NCBI RefSeq assembly: GCF_000611645.1
Contig: NW_014013568.1
Coordinates: 1-43,744, forward strand
Source of the DNA: Monoraphidium neglectum
Lineage: Eukaryota > Chlorophyta > Chlorophyceae > Sphaeropleales > Selenastraceae
Length of the DNA: 43,744 nucleotides
Direction of reading: 5' to 3'
Shown here: piece after piece, positions 1 to 11,926 of the stretch
Numbering within the stretch: position 1 is the first letter of the stretch
How the letters are laid out: each line of letters begins with the position of its first letter
The notes under the pieces: model-generated
Database searches by the model: none
What the model was told of the DNA's origin: nothing
Seen by the model: the letters and a program-made list of their open reading frames with translations, nothing else
Position numbers and translations under genes: made by a program

Positions 1-314
1 GGTGGGATGTGTGTCGAGGTGACTCTGGTCGGGTGAGGGTGGGGGTGGCAATGGGCGGCCTCAAGGGCGCGTCTGAGATCAGCCCGCACCGGGCGGGGCA
101 CTCTTAACGTGGTGTTTCCAATACGTGCACTCAAGAGGCTCGAGGCTGGGCATAATGGATGGCAGGTAGGCTGCGGTCTCCTCCGCCTAATCGCAGGTAT
201 GAGGCCCGCTGTTTGGCAACCCTCCTTGCCCCCCGAAAGCACCAATAAGGGCGAACACAAGCACACATGCAAACAGCGCCATAAACAAACTTACATGAAC
301 CGCTCACCCACCTG

Positions 315-370
315 CGCACACACACGCACACACACACACACACACACACAGACGCGCGCGCGCACGCGCT
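315..370. repeat. CA/CG alternating dinucleotide tract in CCT5 intron
   Basis: A run of CA repeats passes directly into CG repeats. It lies in the intron downstream of the last visible CCT5 exon, so it is TG-rich in the transcript. The rest of positions 1-390 looks like intron; I could not place another CCT5 exon there. Confidence 0.85.
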
Positions 371-390
371 TGCCCAATCAACCCGTGCAC

Positions 391-3267
391 CTGGGGGTGG
401 CTGAAGTCCTTGTCGATGACGATGCCCTCCACCAGCCGGGCGTCCTCCATCTGGCCACCCACCTTGCCCTCGACCTGGGGGGAGGGGGGGGGATGAGAGG
501 TTGAGGGACGGGCGGAGGGGCCAAGAGTGGTGGAAAAGGTGAGAGATCCAATGAGTGGCGGAAGGAGAGGTTGGGGGAATGCTCGGGAGAATTATTAGGG
601 AGGCGTGACCTGGTGTGCGATCGTGACATGGCCGGTCGGCGGGATAGAGGGGCAAAGGCAGGGGTAGTTGCGCATCGAGCGGCCAATGGCCGAGACTCGC
701 GGAGGCGCGCCGTCGGTGATCGGCATCCCTCCCTCAAGTCCAGGCCTGGCCCTGAAACGTGTCCAGCCAGCCGCCAGACCGCCCTCCCCCAGCAAGCCAA
801 GCACCCGCAGTCGGCACGCGAGCGACCCTTCATCACACAACCCCTGCATGACCGCGTGCGTCAACCCTCACCTTGATGAGGTCGAGGTTGACGTCCCGGC
901 GCTCCAGGTCAGCAACTGCAAGCACTGCCTTGACGCACATCTCCGCCATGGGGCGCTTGAGGCGGCCCACACTGAGAAAAGGGGGGCCGGTGCAAAGCAT
1001 GTGATTCAGCAGCAGGGAAAAAGTCAGGCCGGGTTTGGAGGGAGCAAGTGCAAGGCTGGCGGTACAGGGCTGATGCTGGCTGCTGCCGTGCGATGGCATT
1101 GTGGACAGGGTATTGCCTGGCAATGCGTTAAGTCGTATCCCCCGGGGTGGGTGAGAAGGGTGCTGTGTTGCTGTGGCAGCTCCAAGGCCAAGCTCTATGT
1201 GTTGAGGCACTTGGCACACACGTGGCACGCCTGCGCTCCGTCAGACACCACACTCATGTTTGCGCTTGCACAAGCTAGCTCACACGCAACCTCGCTCCCA
1301 CACGGTCACATACAAACTCTCAGTCACAGACTGCATTTGTGCAGTCACTTCCCACGCACGCCCCCCGCTGCATCATCCCCCCCCCTCGCCTTCCCTCCCT
1401 CCTCACGCTCACGCACCCCGCGGGACTCACACTTTCGAGGAGAGCGTCGTCATGCACGTCTGCACTAGCGGCTCGATGTCGTCCTTCGAAAAGTCCCACT
1501 TTGTCGCGATGGCCTCCAGGTTGGCAATGGCCACGCGGCAGGCCATCTCGTAGCCCTCGGCCACGCGCAGAGGGTGGATGCCCATGTCCAGCAGCGCCTC
1601 GGCGTGCTCCAGCAGGGCGCCTGGCGGTTGGTGGTCGGCGGTTGAAAATGGAGATGTTTGTGTGTTATGGGAAGGGGTAAGATTGGGGGCGGCTGGCGAG
1701 GCGCTTCCGAAGGGGACGAGGAATGCAAAGAGGGGCCCAACAGCAGAGAGGTGGAATCAAGGATCGCAGGAAGTTTGCAGGCTCAAACTTTGTCGGCGGA
1801 TGGGCCGGAAACACCATAGCCGCCCCCCCATCGCTCCTATGAGGCTGCATTCGCCCCCTCGCAAACCAGCACAACCGCCCTGATGGGGCTGGCCCCTGAC
1901 CTGCCCCAACCGCCCCCTTGCACTCCAATCCCTCGCGGCCCCGCGCCCTGCCCCTCCCCCATGCCACCCAGCTAGCACACACGTCCCCCGTTGATGCCCG
2001 CCCATCGCCTGCCCTCTCCACTCAACCCCTGAACACGCCCGCCTCCCCGCCTCTCATGCCCCCCCCCCTGGTGCTGATCACCTCGCCATCTCCACCCCTC
2101 CCCTCCACACACACGCCACAAACCCTCCCTCTCCCTGTTCTCTCCCCCATCCTCACAGGCCAGCACTACCGCCCCTGCAGTTCTGATCGCCTCGCCTGCC
2201 CCCTGCACCTCCAGAAAAATCCTCCCTCTACCTATCCCCGGCCCCCACTCACCGGCCAGCACGACAACCCCTGTGGTGCCGTCCCCAATCTCCTGGTCCT
2301 GGCTCTTACTCAGCTCCACCAGCAGCTTCCCAATCTGGTTCTCAACCTCCATCTGCTCCAGAATGGTCGCGCCGTCGTTGGCTGGGGGAAACGGCACGGT
2401 GGCAAGGGGAGGGGTATTGGCGAGGGTGGCGTGGTGGCGCGGGATGAGGGAGAAAGGCGGGGTGCAGGCGGGAAGGCGCCGCGGCGCAGCGTGTTGGGGC
2501 TCTGCGCCAAGGGGGGGCCGCAGGCCGCAGCAGCCTGGAGGATGGCTGGAGGTGCGGATCATGGCAAAACTTGCCGCCAAGCCCCGGCCCTGCAGCCCTC
2601 GACACCGCCGTTTCGCCGGCTGCGTGGGCCGCGCCCGCCCAGCACGCACGCACGCAGCCACCGGCAGCGGCCCACTCTGCCCGCCGCGTCGCTGCCCAGC
2701 TTATGTTGGTTACGCAGATGCACAAACATATGCATCTTCATATCAACTACACACGCTGAGAGCCCTCACACATGCGCCCGCGGCCGCCCCTGTCAAAGCA
2801 CATAAGGCTGAGGCGTACGCCGCTCACTGATGGTCACGTCGCCGTCTGGGCTCTGGAGCATCTTGTCCATGCCCTTGGGGCCCAGCGACGACCGCAGCGT
2901 GCGCGAGACCGTCTTCGCCGCCAGGATGTTGGCCTTGACGGCCTCGACGCCGCGGATGCGCGACTTGCGCTCTTGCTCCTGCGCGCCGCCGGCGGCGCGC
3001 GCGGCGGGGCGGAGGGGTGGGATGGGAAGCGTAGGTTTTAGGGGGTGGGGGCTGGGCGATGAGAGGGGCGCGGGATGGGTGGTGCTAAGAGATGTCTTCT
3101 TGTTGGGGTGGACGGAACGCCAGTGGCTTTGACCTTGGGGCGGCTGCCAGTGACACGACCCAGCATCAAGTCCGGAGGGGAAACCGAGACCTGACTCGCG
3201 GCCATGCGCGAACGCGCACCCGCAGGATGATGAAGGGCCGCCCATACTCGTCAAACGCTAGGCTCAT
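391..3267 (-). CDS. CCT5: T-complex chaperonin subunit epsilon (CCT5), 5' part, cut by window edge
   Basis: This is the epsilon subunit of the cytosolic TRiC/CCT chaperonin, which folds actin, tubulin and other proteins by ATP-driven cycles. Six exons on the minus strand join in frame: 3220-3267, 2828-2978, 2253-2381, 1431-1620, 872-971 and 391-474 (702 nt, 234 residues). The start is set by the family N-terminus [16 protein letters not shown]. The joined frame carries LGPKGMDKM, then TNDGATIL across the second junction, and the ATP-site motif [25 protein letters not shown] and DKDFSHPQ are typical of the epsilon subunit. All introns are GT-AG. The intermediate, apical and C-terminal regions lie beyond the left edge. 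The gene is divergent from the ClpT-like gene, with 655 bp between the two start codons. Identification is firm; the intron after 391 runs out of the window. Confidence 0.93.
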
Positions 3268-3922
3268 GGCTGCTGCGGGTCAGGCCGGCGGCCTTGAGTA
3301 TGCGCTGCGACGCTCCAGGGGCTGGCTGCACCTGCGTTGAGCGGCACAGGCGGCGCGGCGGCAGCGCACACGGGCGGAAGGCGCCGGGTGAGCCGCCAGC
3401 AAGCCGGTGTGGGCTAGATCGCGTGATCGAAAAAATGTAATCACCTGATGTTGCTTTTTGAGGCAGATAATGACGGCCGCGGCCTGGCCGAGCTCCTTCC
3501 TTGGCGCGCTCTGCGCTCGGGGCCTCCACAAGGCCGTCCTGCTGTCGCGTGGGTTACAATATGGTGTTTCTGCCGGAAAAATTGTCAACGACAGCGACAG
3601 ATGTTGGTGAAAGGACTGCGCGCGAAGATCCAGCACGCAGTGATCTGTGTGGCCTCGTTGTTCTAGTCAGTGGGCGCACTCTATAAGTACTAGCACGCTT
3701 TGAATCTGGCTAATTCCCCTCACGGCGTCTGGCGGTTCTTTGTGTTAGCAAGGGAAGCTGCACACCGCGACGATCTCAGGATACCGAGCCAGCACGGCCC
3801 ACGTGGCTCTCATTGTTAGCCATAACTCATAATCTACTTGGTATCAAAGTCAATTAGGCAATCTCGATCGCACGCTGCCCCACACTCGCCGAGTCCTGAT
3901 CAACACGCCAATTCCTCTCGCC
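3268..3922. promoter_or_regulatory. divergent intergenic region between CCT5 and ClpT-like gene
   Basis: These 655 bp separate two start codons that face away from each other, so they should hold both promoters and 5' UTRs. A TATAAG sits at 3682-3687 on the plus strand, in front of the ClpT-like gene, and could be a TATA box. I see no other clear element and no open frame of interest. Confidence 0.45.
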
Positions 3923-4747
3923 ATGCGGCTCTCAAGCGGCAGCCACCGGCTGCAGCGCAGTGACCACGCGTGCAGCGTACCTCAGCGGCCGTCCATCCCG
4001 CAGGCGGCGCCACGCTTCGTGGCAGCAGCGGCAGCGGCGGCGCGCGGCCCGGCCTGCGGCGCCACCACCAGCAGCAGCTGCAGCCCCGCCACCGCAGCCA
4101 CGGCGCCTCCATCCTCTCAGCAGCAGCAGTTCCAGATTTCCAGCCTTCACCAGCAGCAGCAGCACCGGCGGCGGCGGCAGCCCTCGTGGATCGCGCGCGA
4201 CGCCGCGGCGCTCGCGTCCGCCTCGATCGACGAGGACCTCGGCCCCTCCTCCATCGGCCCCGACGCCGCCCAGATCATCGCCTACGCGATGCAGATCGCG
4301 TGGACCGGGGAGACGTACGAGGTGCACGCGTGGATGCTGCTGCTCGGCCTGCTGAAAGACGAGGGCTGCGCCGGCGCCAAGGCGCTGCAGCGCCTGGGCA
4401 TCACGGACCTCTATGGCGCCTGGCACGAGGTCCTCTGGGCCCTCAACGTCTCAAACGGCCTCGAGCCGCGCGCGGCGTCGGCGCAGCTGAGCTGGGCGCC
4501 GGGCGCGTACAAGGTGCTCAACGGCGCGGCCCGCTTCGCCGGCTGGGCGGGGCGCGACAAGGTCGCGTCGCAGGACATCCTGCTCGCCCTTGGCGCGGCC
4601 GGCAGCCTGGAGCACCTGTTCCCGGACATCGCCGCCGACTTTGACACCGTGCGGCGCGCGGTGGGGGAGGAGACCGGCGACAGGTACAGGCTGCCCGGGG
4701 AGGACCCCAAGGACGCGGCCACCAAGAACCAGGACTTGTTCCTGTGA
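3923..4747 (+). CDS. chloroplast ClpT-like Clp protease accessory subunit
   Basis: A single-exon gene of 274 residues. Residues 1 to about 90 are rich in Ser, Ala, Gln and Arg with few acids, as expected for a chloroplast transit peptide. From about residue 105 the sequence resembles the Clp N-terminal double repeat: a first helix pair with AYAMQIAW and HAWMLLLGLLKDEG, then a second with AYKVLNGAARFAGW and ASQDILLALGAAGS. There is no Walker A or B motif, so this is not a ClpC ATPase. In plants and green algae, stand-alone Clp N-domain proteins (ClpT) bind the plastid ClpPR core and help its assembly. Which ClpT paralogue it is cannot be told by eye. The start is the first ATG and a long Gln/Ala spacer follows it. 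A TGTAA lies 489 nt past the stop. Confidence 0.78.
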   Translation: MRLSSGSHRLQRSDHACSVPQRPSIPQAAPRFVAAAAAAARGPACGATTSSSCSPATAATAPPSSQQQQFQISSLHQQQQHRRRRQPSWIARDAAALASASIDEDLGPSSIGPDAAQIIAYAMQIAWTGETYEVHAWMLLLGLLKDEGCAGAKALQRLGITDLYGAWHEVLWALNVSNGLEPRAASAQLSWAPGAYKVLNGAARFAGWAGRDKVASQDILLALGAAGSLEHLFPDIAADFDTVRRAVGEETGDRYRLPGEDPKDAATKNQDLFL

Positions 4748-5235
4748 TCTGGAGATCTGGAGATCTGGCAGCAAGGCGCGGCTCAGCGGCTGGCGCCGGG
4801 GGCGGCTGGCTGTAGGCGCTGACGGCTTCTGCTAGATGGGGCCCAGCGGCTGCGCGCGGCGGCTGCAGGGGCCAGATGCCCATGTATGCCCGTGCCGCGG
4901 TCCTGCGGTGACCGTTCACCCGGGCAAGCTAGGCGATGCGGGGCTTGTGCATGCACCGGGCGCGGTGGGCTTGCTGTGGGCCCCGGCTGCGCCACACTTG
5001 GCCAGGATCGTCGGCGGCGCTCGGCGTGGCGCTGAGGCAGCGGTTACAGAGTCGCGTTGCTGCCAGCGGCGAGTGATGCCAAAATGTTTGTTTCTCGCGA
5101 CAGGTTGTCGGCAAGAGTGTGCAGCACCTCCCTCTGCTGATGTCGTACTGCCACCGCTGCTGCCGCGGCCGCCGGTGCTGCAGGATGATGGCACTTTCTC
5201 TGCCTTTGTACACACCCATTGTGGTGCTGTGTTCG

Positions 5236-5240
5236 TGTAA
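5236..5240 (+). promoter_or_regulatory. candidate TGTAA polyadenylation signal of ClpT-like gene
   Basis: TGTAA is the usual green-algal polyadenylation signal. This copy lies in the convergent space between the ClpT-like gene and the PAO-like gene (4748-5597), where I see no other coding sequence. Context only; chance matches are common. Confidence 0.35.
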
Positions 5241-5597
5241 CACTCAAGCATGTGCACGACCAAGCGCCCCATACAGCCCAGAGTGGTGGCAAATCGTGAC
5301 ATAATTATAGCTGTGTGTGTGGTGGTGGGGAGGGGTCAAGGAAATCAACCATCACCATTGATCATTCGGCATCAAAACCCCCAAGACACGAGGAGATGCC
5401 TTGATGCAGCGCGCGGCGCGCACGCTGCAGAGATGCTGTCATCAGAAAAATTGCAGCACGCGCTGCAACAAGTAAAATTGAATAACCACGCTTGACAGCG
5501 GATCACAACGTGAATCTCAACTTGGAAATGTGGTGCCTGCATTGTGCCTGGACATGAGTGTGTGGGTCGATCCGGAGCCCTGCATTACAGGCTGCAG

Positions 5598-7002
5598 TCA
5601 ATTGCTCTTGTCAGTGTTGCGTGGCGGCGGGTAGTCCCCGCGCAGCAGCTTGTGCTCTAGCCCGCCCAGCACCCCCTCAGACACCCGCCATGTCAGCAGC
5701 GCGGCCAGCCCAAGCACCAGCGCCCGCAGCATCGCGCCGCCGCCCGCCGCCGCAGCCGCCGCCGCGCCTGTCTGCAAGCCTGCGCCCGCGACCCACCCTG
5801 CAGCTGCGAGTGCAGCCGCGCCGAGGCGGCTTAGCGTGGCGCTGGACGCGCCCGTCGCTGCCGCGGAGCCGCCGCCGCCGCCCGCTGCTGCTGCCACGCA
5901 CACTGCGACCGCGGCCGCCAGCAGCGCGCCCGCTGCGAGCGCGCCTGACACGACGCGGAGCACGCTCCGCCCTGTCTTAACTTGTTTAAGGGCGCGCTGG
6001 CACTGGGCGCACGACTGCACGTGTCCGGTGTACCTGATTGGGTTGGATCGCCACATATTCAGATCAGAGTTTGGGCGTGGCTCAGCACCAGGGGCGCCCT
6101 TGGTGGTGAGGTGTCACCAGCACATAGATGACATGGGTGACAGCGCGCTCGCCAGCTTGCCTGCCGCATGCCTGCAGTCGCAACAATCGGCACTGGAGGC
6201 ACCATCACAGCACCCCTGCCGCCACGAGGCGCGCCCCAGCGCCCCACCTGTCCAGCAGAGCCTCTCTGGGCAGCCGCGGCTCAAGTCTTGAGAGGTACGC
6301 CGCGTCCGGCGGGCCCCAGGGGCCGCCGCCACCAAAGTCGTCCAGCCAGCGGCGGAAGGCGGTGACGTACGTGTCTGCCTGCATGCCGGAATTATGAGCA
6401 GAGCCGGGGGCTGTGAGGGGGAGCAGGTAGCTGAGTTGACCAGGACGACCAACATGCAACACAAAAAAAGAAGAAGAAGGAAGGCCCAGTTGGACCACTA
6501 TTCCGTCATTTTGTTTTGCAACGAGGCCCCGGCGGCGCCGGCTGTTCAGGCAAGCCCGCTGATCGATTCCCACGCAGGTGATGCATGACACGAAAATGCA
6601 TAGTGCAGGCTGGCAGGGATGAAGAGACATCAAGCCCCCTGTCAGTATTAGAGCAGAACGACCTGGGCACCCAGCTCATCCACGATGATTCCTGCAGGAC
6701 TCATCGTGCCCCAGCCCCACCTGGCTAGGCATATAGTAAGCCTTGCCCACGCTCAGCCCCTGGGCCCTGGCTTTGACGTAAGCCTCCTCCCCATAATGCA
6801 AGAATATCTGCATAAAAACATTGATGAGAGCCCAGATCAGAGTGAGGGTGGGGCGTGCTCAGCAATGAGCTGGCGCACCCATACATGCGCATGCGCAGCC
6901 CCTCATCACCTCTTGCCAAACAACGACACACAGGCGCTCACACTCGTCTTTCTTTTACAACGATTCTTTTAACCAACCTCACATGCCCCCATTGCAAAAC
7001 AC

Positions 7003-7039
<37 letters not shown>

Positions 7040-10000
7040 ACACACGCGCGCGCGCATGTGCGCCTACACATGCACTCATGTGGCCCCTTCCCTCCCCACT
7101 GGGCCCACCCCCACCTGGTCGTCTTCCAGGGGGATCTGGGTGCCCACATGGACGAGCCACCCGGGAACCATGCGCATGATGGCGCCTGGCAGCTTTGATT
7201 TGTGGAACTTGAAGGCGTTGCGGTTGATCAGCCGGCATTTGCCAGGGGATGAGGGGACCGCATACCTGTGGGGGTTGGAAGGCGGTTGGGAGTGTGGAAG
7301 GGGTTGAAATGAGGGGCCAGGATGCCGTATCACTGAGGTAGTTGCGCCGTCTTGCGCCAACAAGCGGCTGCCAAAGGTGATGGGAGGGCGCGATGCAACC
7401 AGTGTAGGGTCGCGCCACGGCAGAGGAGGGGCAAAGGCGGCTCACACAACGACCAGGGACTCTGCGCCGCGCGTTTTGATCATGTCAATCGTCTGCTGCA
7501 TGAAGCCGGGCGCACGAAATTCGCCGTACTGCGGGCCCAGGGCGCCAGCCCTGCGCTCAAACGGGTGAGAATGAGGGCGACGCAGGTGGGATGGGCCGAT
7601 AAGCGTTCTGGCCATGCTGCAACGTGGCAGCGTGCAGCAATGGCAGAGCCCTGCAAACCGGTGGACTTGACTTGTGTTTATGCGCATCAGCAGCCTCTGC
7701 TAGCCCCGTTGTCGATCGCCCAGTCAGGACGGGAAGTCAAACCGATGTAAATTGCCAAATCCTAGATTATGCCCAACCACACACACAACCCTCAACAAAC
7801 CCACCCACCCACCCACCCACCCACCTAGGTCCGCTGGGCCTGATGGGGGAATGCATGAGAGAGGGTTGGGACGAGCACGGTCAGCACGGGTAACAAATTT
7901 GCACCAAAGACCTGAGTTTATGCGCTAGAAGGGCTCTGAAATCGCGATTACCAAGGCAAAGCCAAGCCGTGCAACGCCTCAGCATGTCATACCTGTCACA
8001 TTTCGGCCAGCCCCCAAAAGCATAGGTGGGTGCCGCCCCCAAAACGCGCACCACACGCCCGAAAAGCCGGCGGCGGTGACGGGCTCGGTCAGCTTAGTCA
8101 CGTAGTCGCCCACGACGGCTCTGTTACTGATAGACTTGTGGTGCGTGAAGGGCACGTGGCTGCGGCGGATTCAGATTCAGGGAGGCGCGAGGGGGCGCGA
8201 CGTTTGCTTTCGAGTGGCACAAGAGGGGGCGCACAGCAATCGTAGCACGCTGCCGCTTGCAGCCGTTGGCTGCGGTTCCTTGCACATCCCCCAAAGGCAC
8301 CCCGTGCCAGGTGGATTGGCTGGCATTGTTGGGCTGCATTTCCTCATACACAACATGCTCGTATGCGCACCTGGCGTCAAGCACGTTCTCCAGCAGGGTG
8401 CTCCAGTCGTAGGGCACGTCCCTGAACGTGTCCTGCGGCAGGTAGAGGGGCGCCACAGATCAAGATACACAGATCGAGATCCAGCACAGCACATCGCGAA
8501 AATTGCTACAGATCCAGCACAGCACGTCGCGACGAATGATAGTGAGCAGTCTGCTCCTTGCCACAGAAACTTGTGGTTTGAAACAGTCGGCCTCCCCGCT
8601 CCATCCACACCCAGCCTTGCTCAGCCTCTTGCCCCCCATCTGCTAGGAAACCCCTGCTGCTTGAAAAGCCTCTCCTTGACCCCCAAACAAAGCATGCGGG
8701 AGGCTCGGCGGCACCCCGCTGCCCTTATTCCTGCCCAGCTTACCCCCTGACGACACTTCTTCGTGCGTGGTGGTGTTGAATGACTACACACCCAGGGAAT
8801 ACCAAAGGCTTTGAGCCCCCTCACCTGAGACACCCACTCGGGGTCCTCCAGCTGGCGGACTATTTGTATCCGAGTCTCGTCGGCGGGCCCGCCCGCGGCG
8901 GCGGTTTTGGGCCGCACGAACAGCAGGCCCTGGCGTACAGCGCAGGGGTAGGCAGTCGCACACGCGCGCGGGCCCGTGTGATCTGCGCCCTGCAGTTGTC
9001 GCGAGACGGGCGGGCTGGCGGGCGTAAGTATTGAAAAGCAAAGGGCAGCGTCGCGGCTGGTGGTGTGAGGGGGCAATGGGTTTGTAGAGCTGAAGACAGC
9101 TCTTGCAGCCGCCTTCGCTAGGCCTTTGGGGTTGGCCGCGCCTGCACAGCCCCGCGCCTGTCATCCCTGCGGGTGGCTCCATTCCGCTTGGCGGCAGAGG
9201 AGCGCCGACAGCGGCGTTGCGGCAAAAAAGGTCTGCCTCGCGCTCGGCTGCCACAGATGTCATAAACAGATCATCAGGACTGTGCGCCACTGGCGCCGCC
9301 GCCGCCGCCGCCGCTGCAGCAGCAGCAGCAGCAGCAGCAGCCCGGTGCCAAGCCCCCTGGCAGCCTCTACGGATCAGCGCTCGTCTGCCCGTCTGCTGGC
9401 TGCAGGAACCGGAAAACGGCGGCCAGCAGATGCGCCCCAACACACCTGGGGTATGCGCTCGCAGTTGCCCTGACCGCTGAACTCCCAGCCGTGGTAGGGG
9501 CACTCCAGCCGGCCGGCGCTGTTGACGCGCCCCTCAGACAGCGGCACCAGGCGGTGGGGGCAGACGTCCAAGAACGCGCGCCACGCGCCGCCGCCGGCGC
9601 CGGCGGCGTCCCACCAAATAACCAGGGGCTGGGGAATAGTTGTTGGGTGGGGGGCATGCATGACGCGACACGACACGAAGAAGCGAAGAGGGCGTCGAGT
9701 GCGCCTCGGGCCAGGCGGGCGCGCCGCGGAAGCGGCCGGCGCCAGCCGTCTTGCCGCGGACTATCACAACTATGACCGGGTTCCGTGGGACGCCACGTCC
9801 TGCCTCTTTGCCTTGCAGTGGCGCGAAAATCGGAATCGAGGGATGAATGTGCGAGGCGGTTGTGATCCCGCACCTGCCCCAGCAGCATGAAGCGGTGCAG
9901 CTGCTCCTTGTCCAGGTCAGCAGTAAACGCAACCGGCCACCACTCCGCAAAGTAGTCATAGGACGGCCGCTGCCGTTCGGATTTCGGCGCCGCGTCCAGG

Positions 10001-10215
10001 CCGCCGCGCTGGTCGACATCTCCGCCGGCGGGCGCGGAGGCGGCGAGCGCCGCGACGTCGCCGCTGATGGCGGGGCGACGCGCAGTCCTGTGGCTGGTGG
10101 CGCACGCATGGCGAGCCAGCAGGCTCCTTGCCGGTTGCAACACTGGCGCCTGCGTGCTTCGTTTGTGAATGCGTCTCGATCCGCAGGTGCGCTCCCTCAG
10201 TCCAAGCGCGGACAT
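5598..10215 (-). CDS. pheophorbide a oxygenase-like Rieske monooxygenase (PAO/TIC55/PTC52 family)
   Basis: This is a chloroplast Rieske-type monooxygenase of the family that opens the chlorophyll ring during breakdown (PAO) or acts at the envelope (TIC55, PTC52). Ten exons join in frame to 599 residues: 9874-10215, 9446-9628, 8825-8989, 8371-8432, 8000-8159, 7446-7528, 7115-7265, 6721-6807, 6248-6378 and 5598-6033. The first ~70 residues look like a transit peptide. The Rieske site is C137-P-H139 and C157-P-Y-H160 with the family spacing. The mononuclear iron site is E245-x3-D249-x2-H252-x4-H257. Near the C-terminus are the family CxxC (C463-AQ-C466) and two membrane segments. The exon encoding IFLHYGEEAYVKARAQG is only 29 codons. 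One junction (8000 to 7528) uses a weak donor; the stronger donor at 7992 breaks the frame, so that join is unsure. Alga genomes carry several PAO-like genes, so the substrate is not established. Confidence 0.85.
7004..7060. repeat. CA to CG alternating tract in PAO-like intron
   Basis: A (CA)n run followed by GCGCGCGC and alternating purine-pyrimidine sequence. It lies between the exons at 7115-7265 and 6721-6807 of the PAO-like gene. Confidence 0.85.
7800..7825. repeat. CCCA tetranucleotide repeat in PAO-like intron
   Basis: About six copies of CCCA in tandem, inside the intron between the 7446-7528 and 8000-8159 exons of the PAO-like gene. Confidence 0.8.
9294..9340. repeat. GCC then GCA trinucleotide tract in PAO-like intron
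   Basis: Pure GCC units pass into pure GCA units. Open frames across it read as poly-Ala, but by the gene model it lies in the second intron (8990-9445) of the PAO-like gene and is not translated. Confidence 0.75.
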
Positions 10216-11893
10216 GATTGCGACACAGAACGGCTTCGCACCAAACGGTGAGATCTACGTGATCAGTTGTACGACAACACATGAATAGATTCGCGGATTC
10301 AAACTAGACTGCGACCAGCATAGAAGCCGACGGCGCAGTGGCGCCCCGGGCACCAAATCGTGCCACCTGGCGCGGCTTGCCACCTGCCGGCACTACAGTA
10401 ACTCACTCGCACTTCATCCCACCGCTGCCCAGTGCATTCCGCATGAACGGTCGTAGTAATGGACAAGCCATCTTGGATCAAGTGCGTGCTTGGCTGGAAT
10501 GCATGCGCAACAGCTGCGCACCCAATGCCCAAGACTGCAACAGGGTGACGAACCAACACACAACAGTTCCAGCAGCTGCAGCAGCTTGACAAATGGCACC
10601 CATCGTCGCGTCCCCGCGAGCACATCACGGGCACCTGCCAAGCAGCACGTATCCGATTTTTGTTTGTGATGGTTACCAAAAGCGCAAAACACGCACAGCA
10701 GGACGCCTCGCCTGAGGCCGGGCTGTCACCTGGGGCACGCACAGCCAGGCAGGGCAGTGGACACGGTGTGAAGGGCACGCATGCACTGCGCGGACGGGAC
10801 GCGGCAGTGCTGTCTGGCGGCACCAGATGGAAACCCTGAGTGTCAAATACCCCGGCGCCTGCGGCCAAGAAGCTGGTCGCGAAGTCGCTTCAACGCTCGG
10901 GAATCGAATTCCACAGCACTGACTAGGCTGGCTGGCGTGAAAAGCCCCCAAAGCCGGCAAGTGAGCGGCGGCCCGGAAAAGGAAGCGGCAATGCAAGCGC
11001 GAGGACGCCGAAGGGGAGTTGAGCAAGTGTATACAGAGCTAATGAGAACCGTTGCGACCAAACAGCCGCCGGGCAGCGGCAGTGCGAAGCGCTGGGGCGC
11101 ACGGTTCGAGGCGGATTCACAGGTTGGCATTTCAAATCACAAAACGCCTCTGTCGTGTCAACCCCTGTCTCGGCGGCTCCTCCATTGATCCCTGCGCACC
11201 GGCCCACCAAAACCCTGCAACACCTGTATGATGAATGAATACGCCTTCAACAAGCAAAACCCGACGAATTCAAACATTCTGACGGACGGTCTGCTGCAAA
11301 TGTGCATGGGCGCGCGTAAAGTGGCGGCGGCCAATGAGGCCGCAACATCTTGCACGCGACAGGCGCCTGGATGATTGCAGACCTTTCCGGGCTGCAGCGC
11401 CACACGTCGCTGCCCCCCCAAAAATAGGCATGTCCCCCTTGTCCCACCCGTGCCCCCACATGTCCCATGACTAATGCTGCGCGGTGCTATCGTCCCGTGA
11501 GGCCCTGTGCAGTGTGCCATCGTCCGAAAGACGTCCAACAGGTAGTCCACCAGGCAGTCCAGGTGCTGCCACATCAGGCAGCGCTTGCGCTGGACTGCCC
11601 TGGTGCGCAAACACTGAAAGGAAGACGTGCCTACAAGCCTGTGCTCTTGGGGTGTGCGCATGAAGCGATTGGGAAGCGAGGCGGGCTCCTGCTGCCTGGG
11701 CAGACGCATGGGACGACGGATTTGGGGTCGGTGATGTTGCGAGCGGTGCGCAGGAAAGCATGCTCCTGCAGTGTGCGCAATGAGTGGGGAGATCGCAGCC
11801 TAGAGGCATGAGTGCACGGGGCACCAAACCTCTGGTCCCTATTAAGTCTAGAATGTGTTGAGTGCCTGCTGCCGGCGGCTCTTCAACGGCACC
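10216..11893. other. region with no recognised gene
   Basis: Upstream flank of the PAO-like gene, followed by about 1.5 kb with open frames on both strands. None matches a family I know, and none has convincing splice-linked continuation. It probably contains the PAO-like promoter and 5' UTR at its left end. Confidence 0.4.
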
Positions 11894-11926
11894 TCTCAAG
11901 CCCGACCGTGCTTGCCGGCGGGGCCC
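11894..11926. repeat. 33-bp sequence duplicated at left edge of assembly gap
   Basis: The 33 bases before the N run are identical to the 33 bases directly after it (12636-12668). They run from TCTCAAGCCC to GGCGGGGCCC. Confidence 0.95.

Noticed and set aside
9367..10215. One continuous 282-codon frame as the PAO-like N-terminus
   Set aside because: It reads through an intron and misses the Rieske frame; splicing 9874 to 9628 restores the family sequence.
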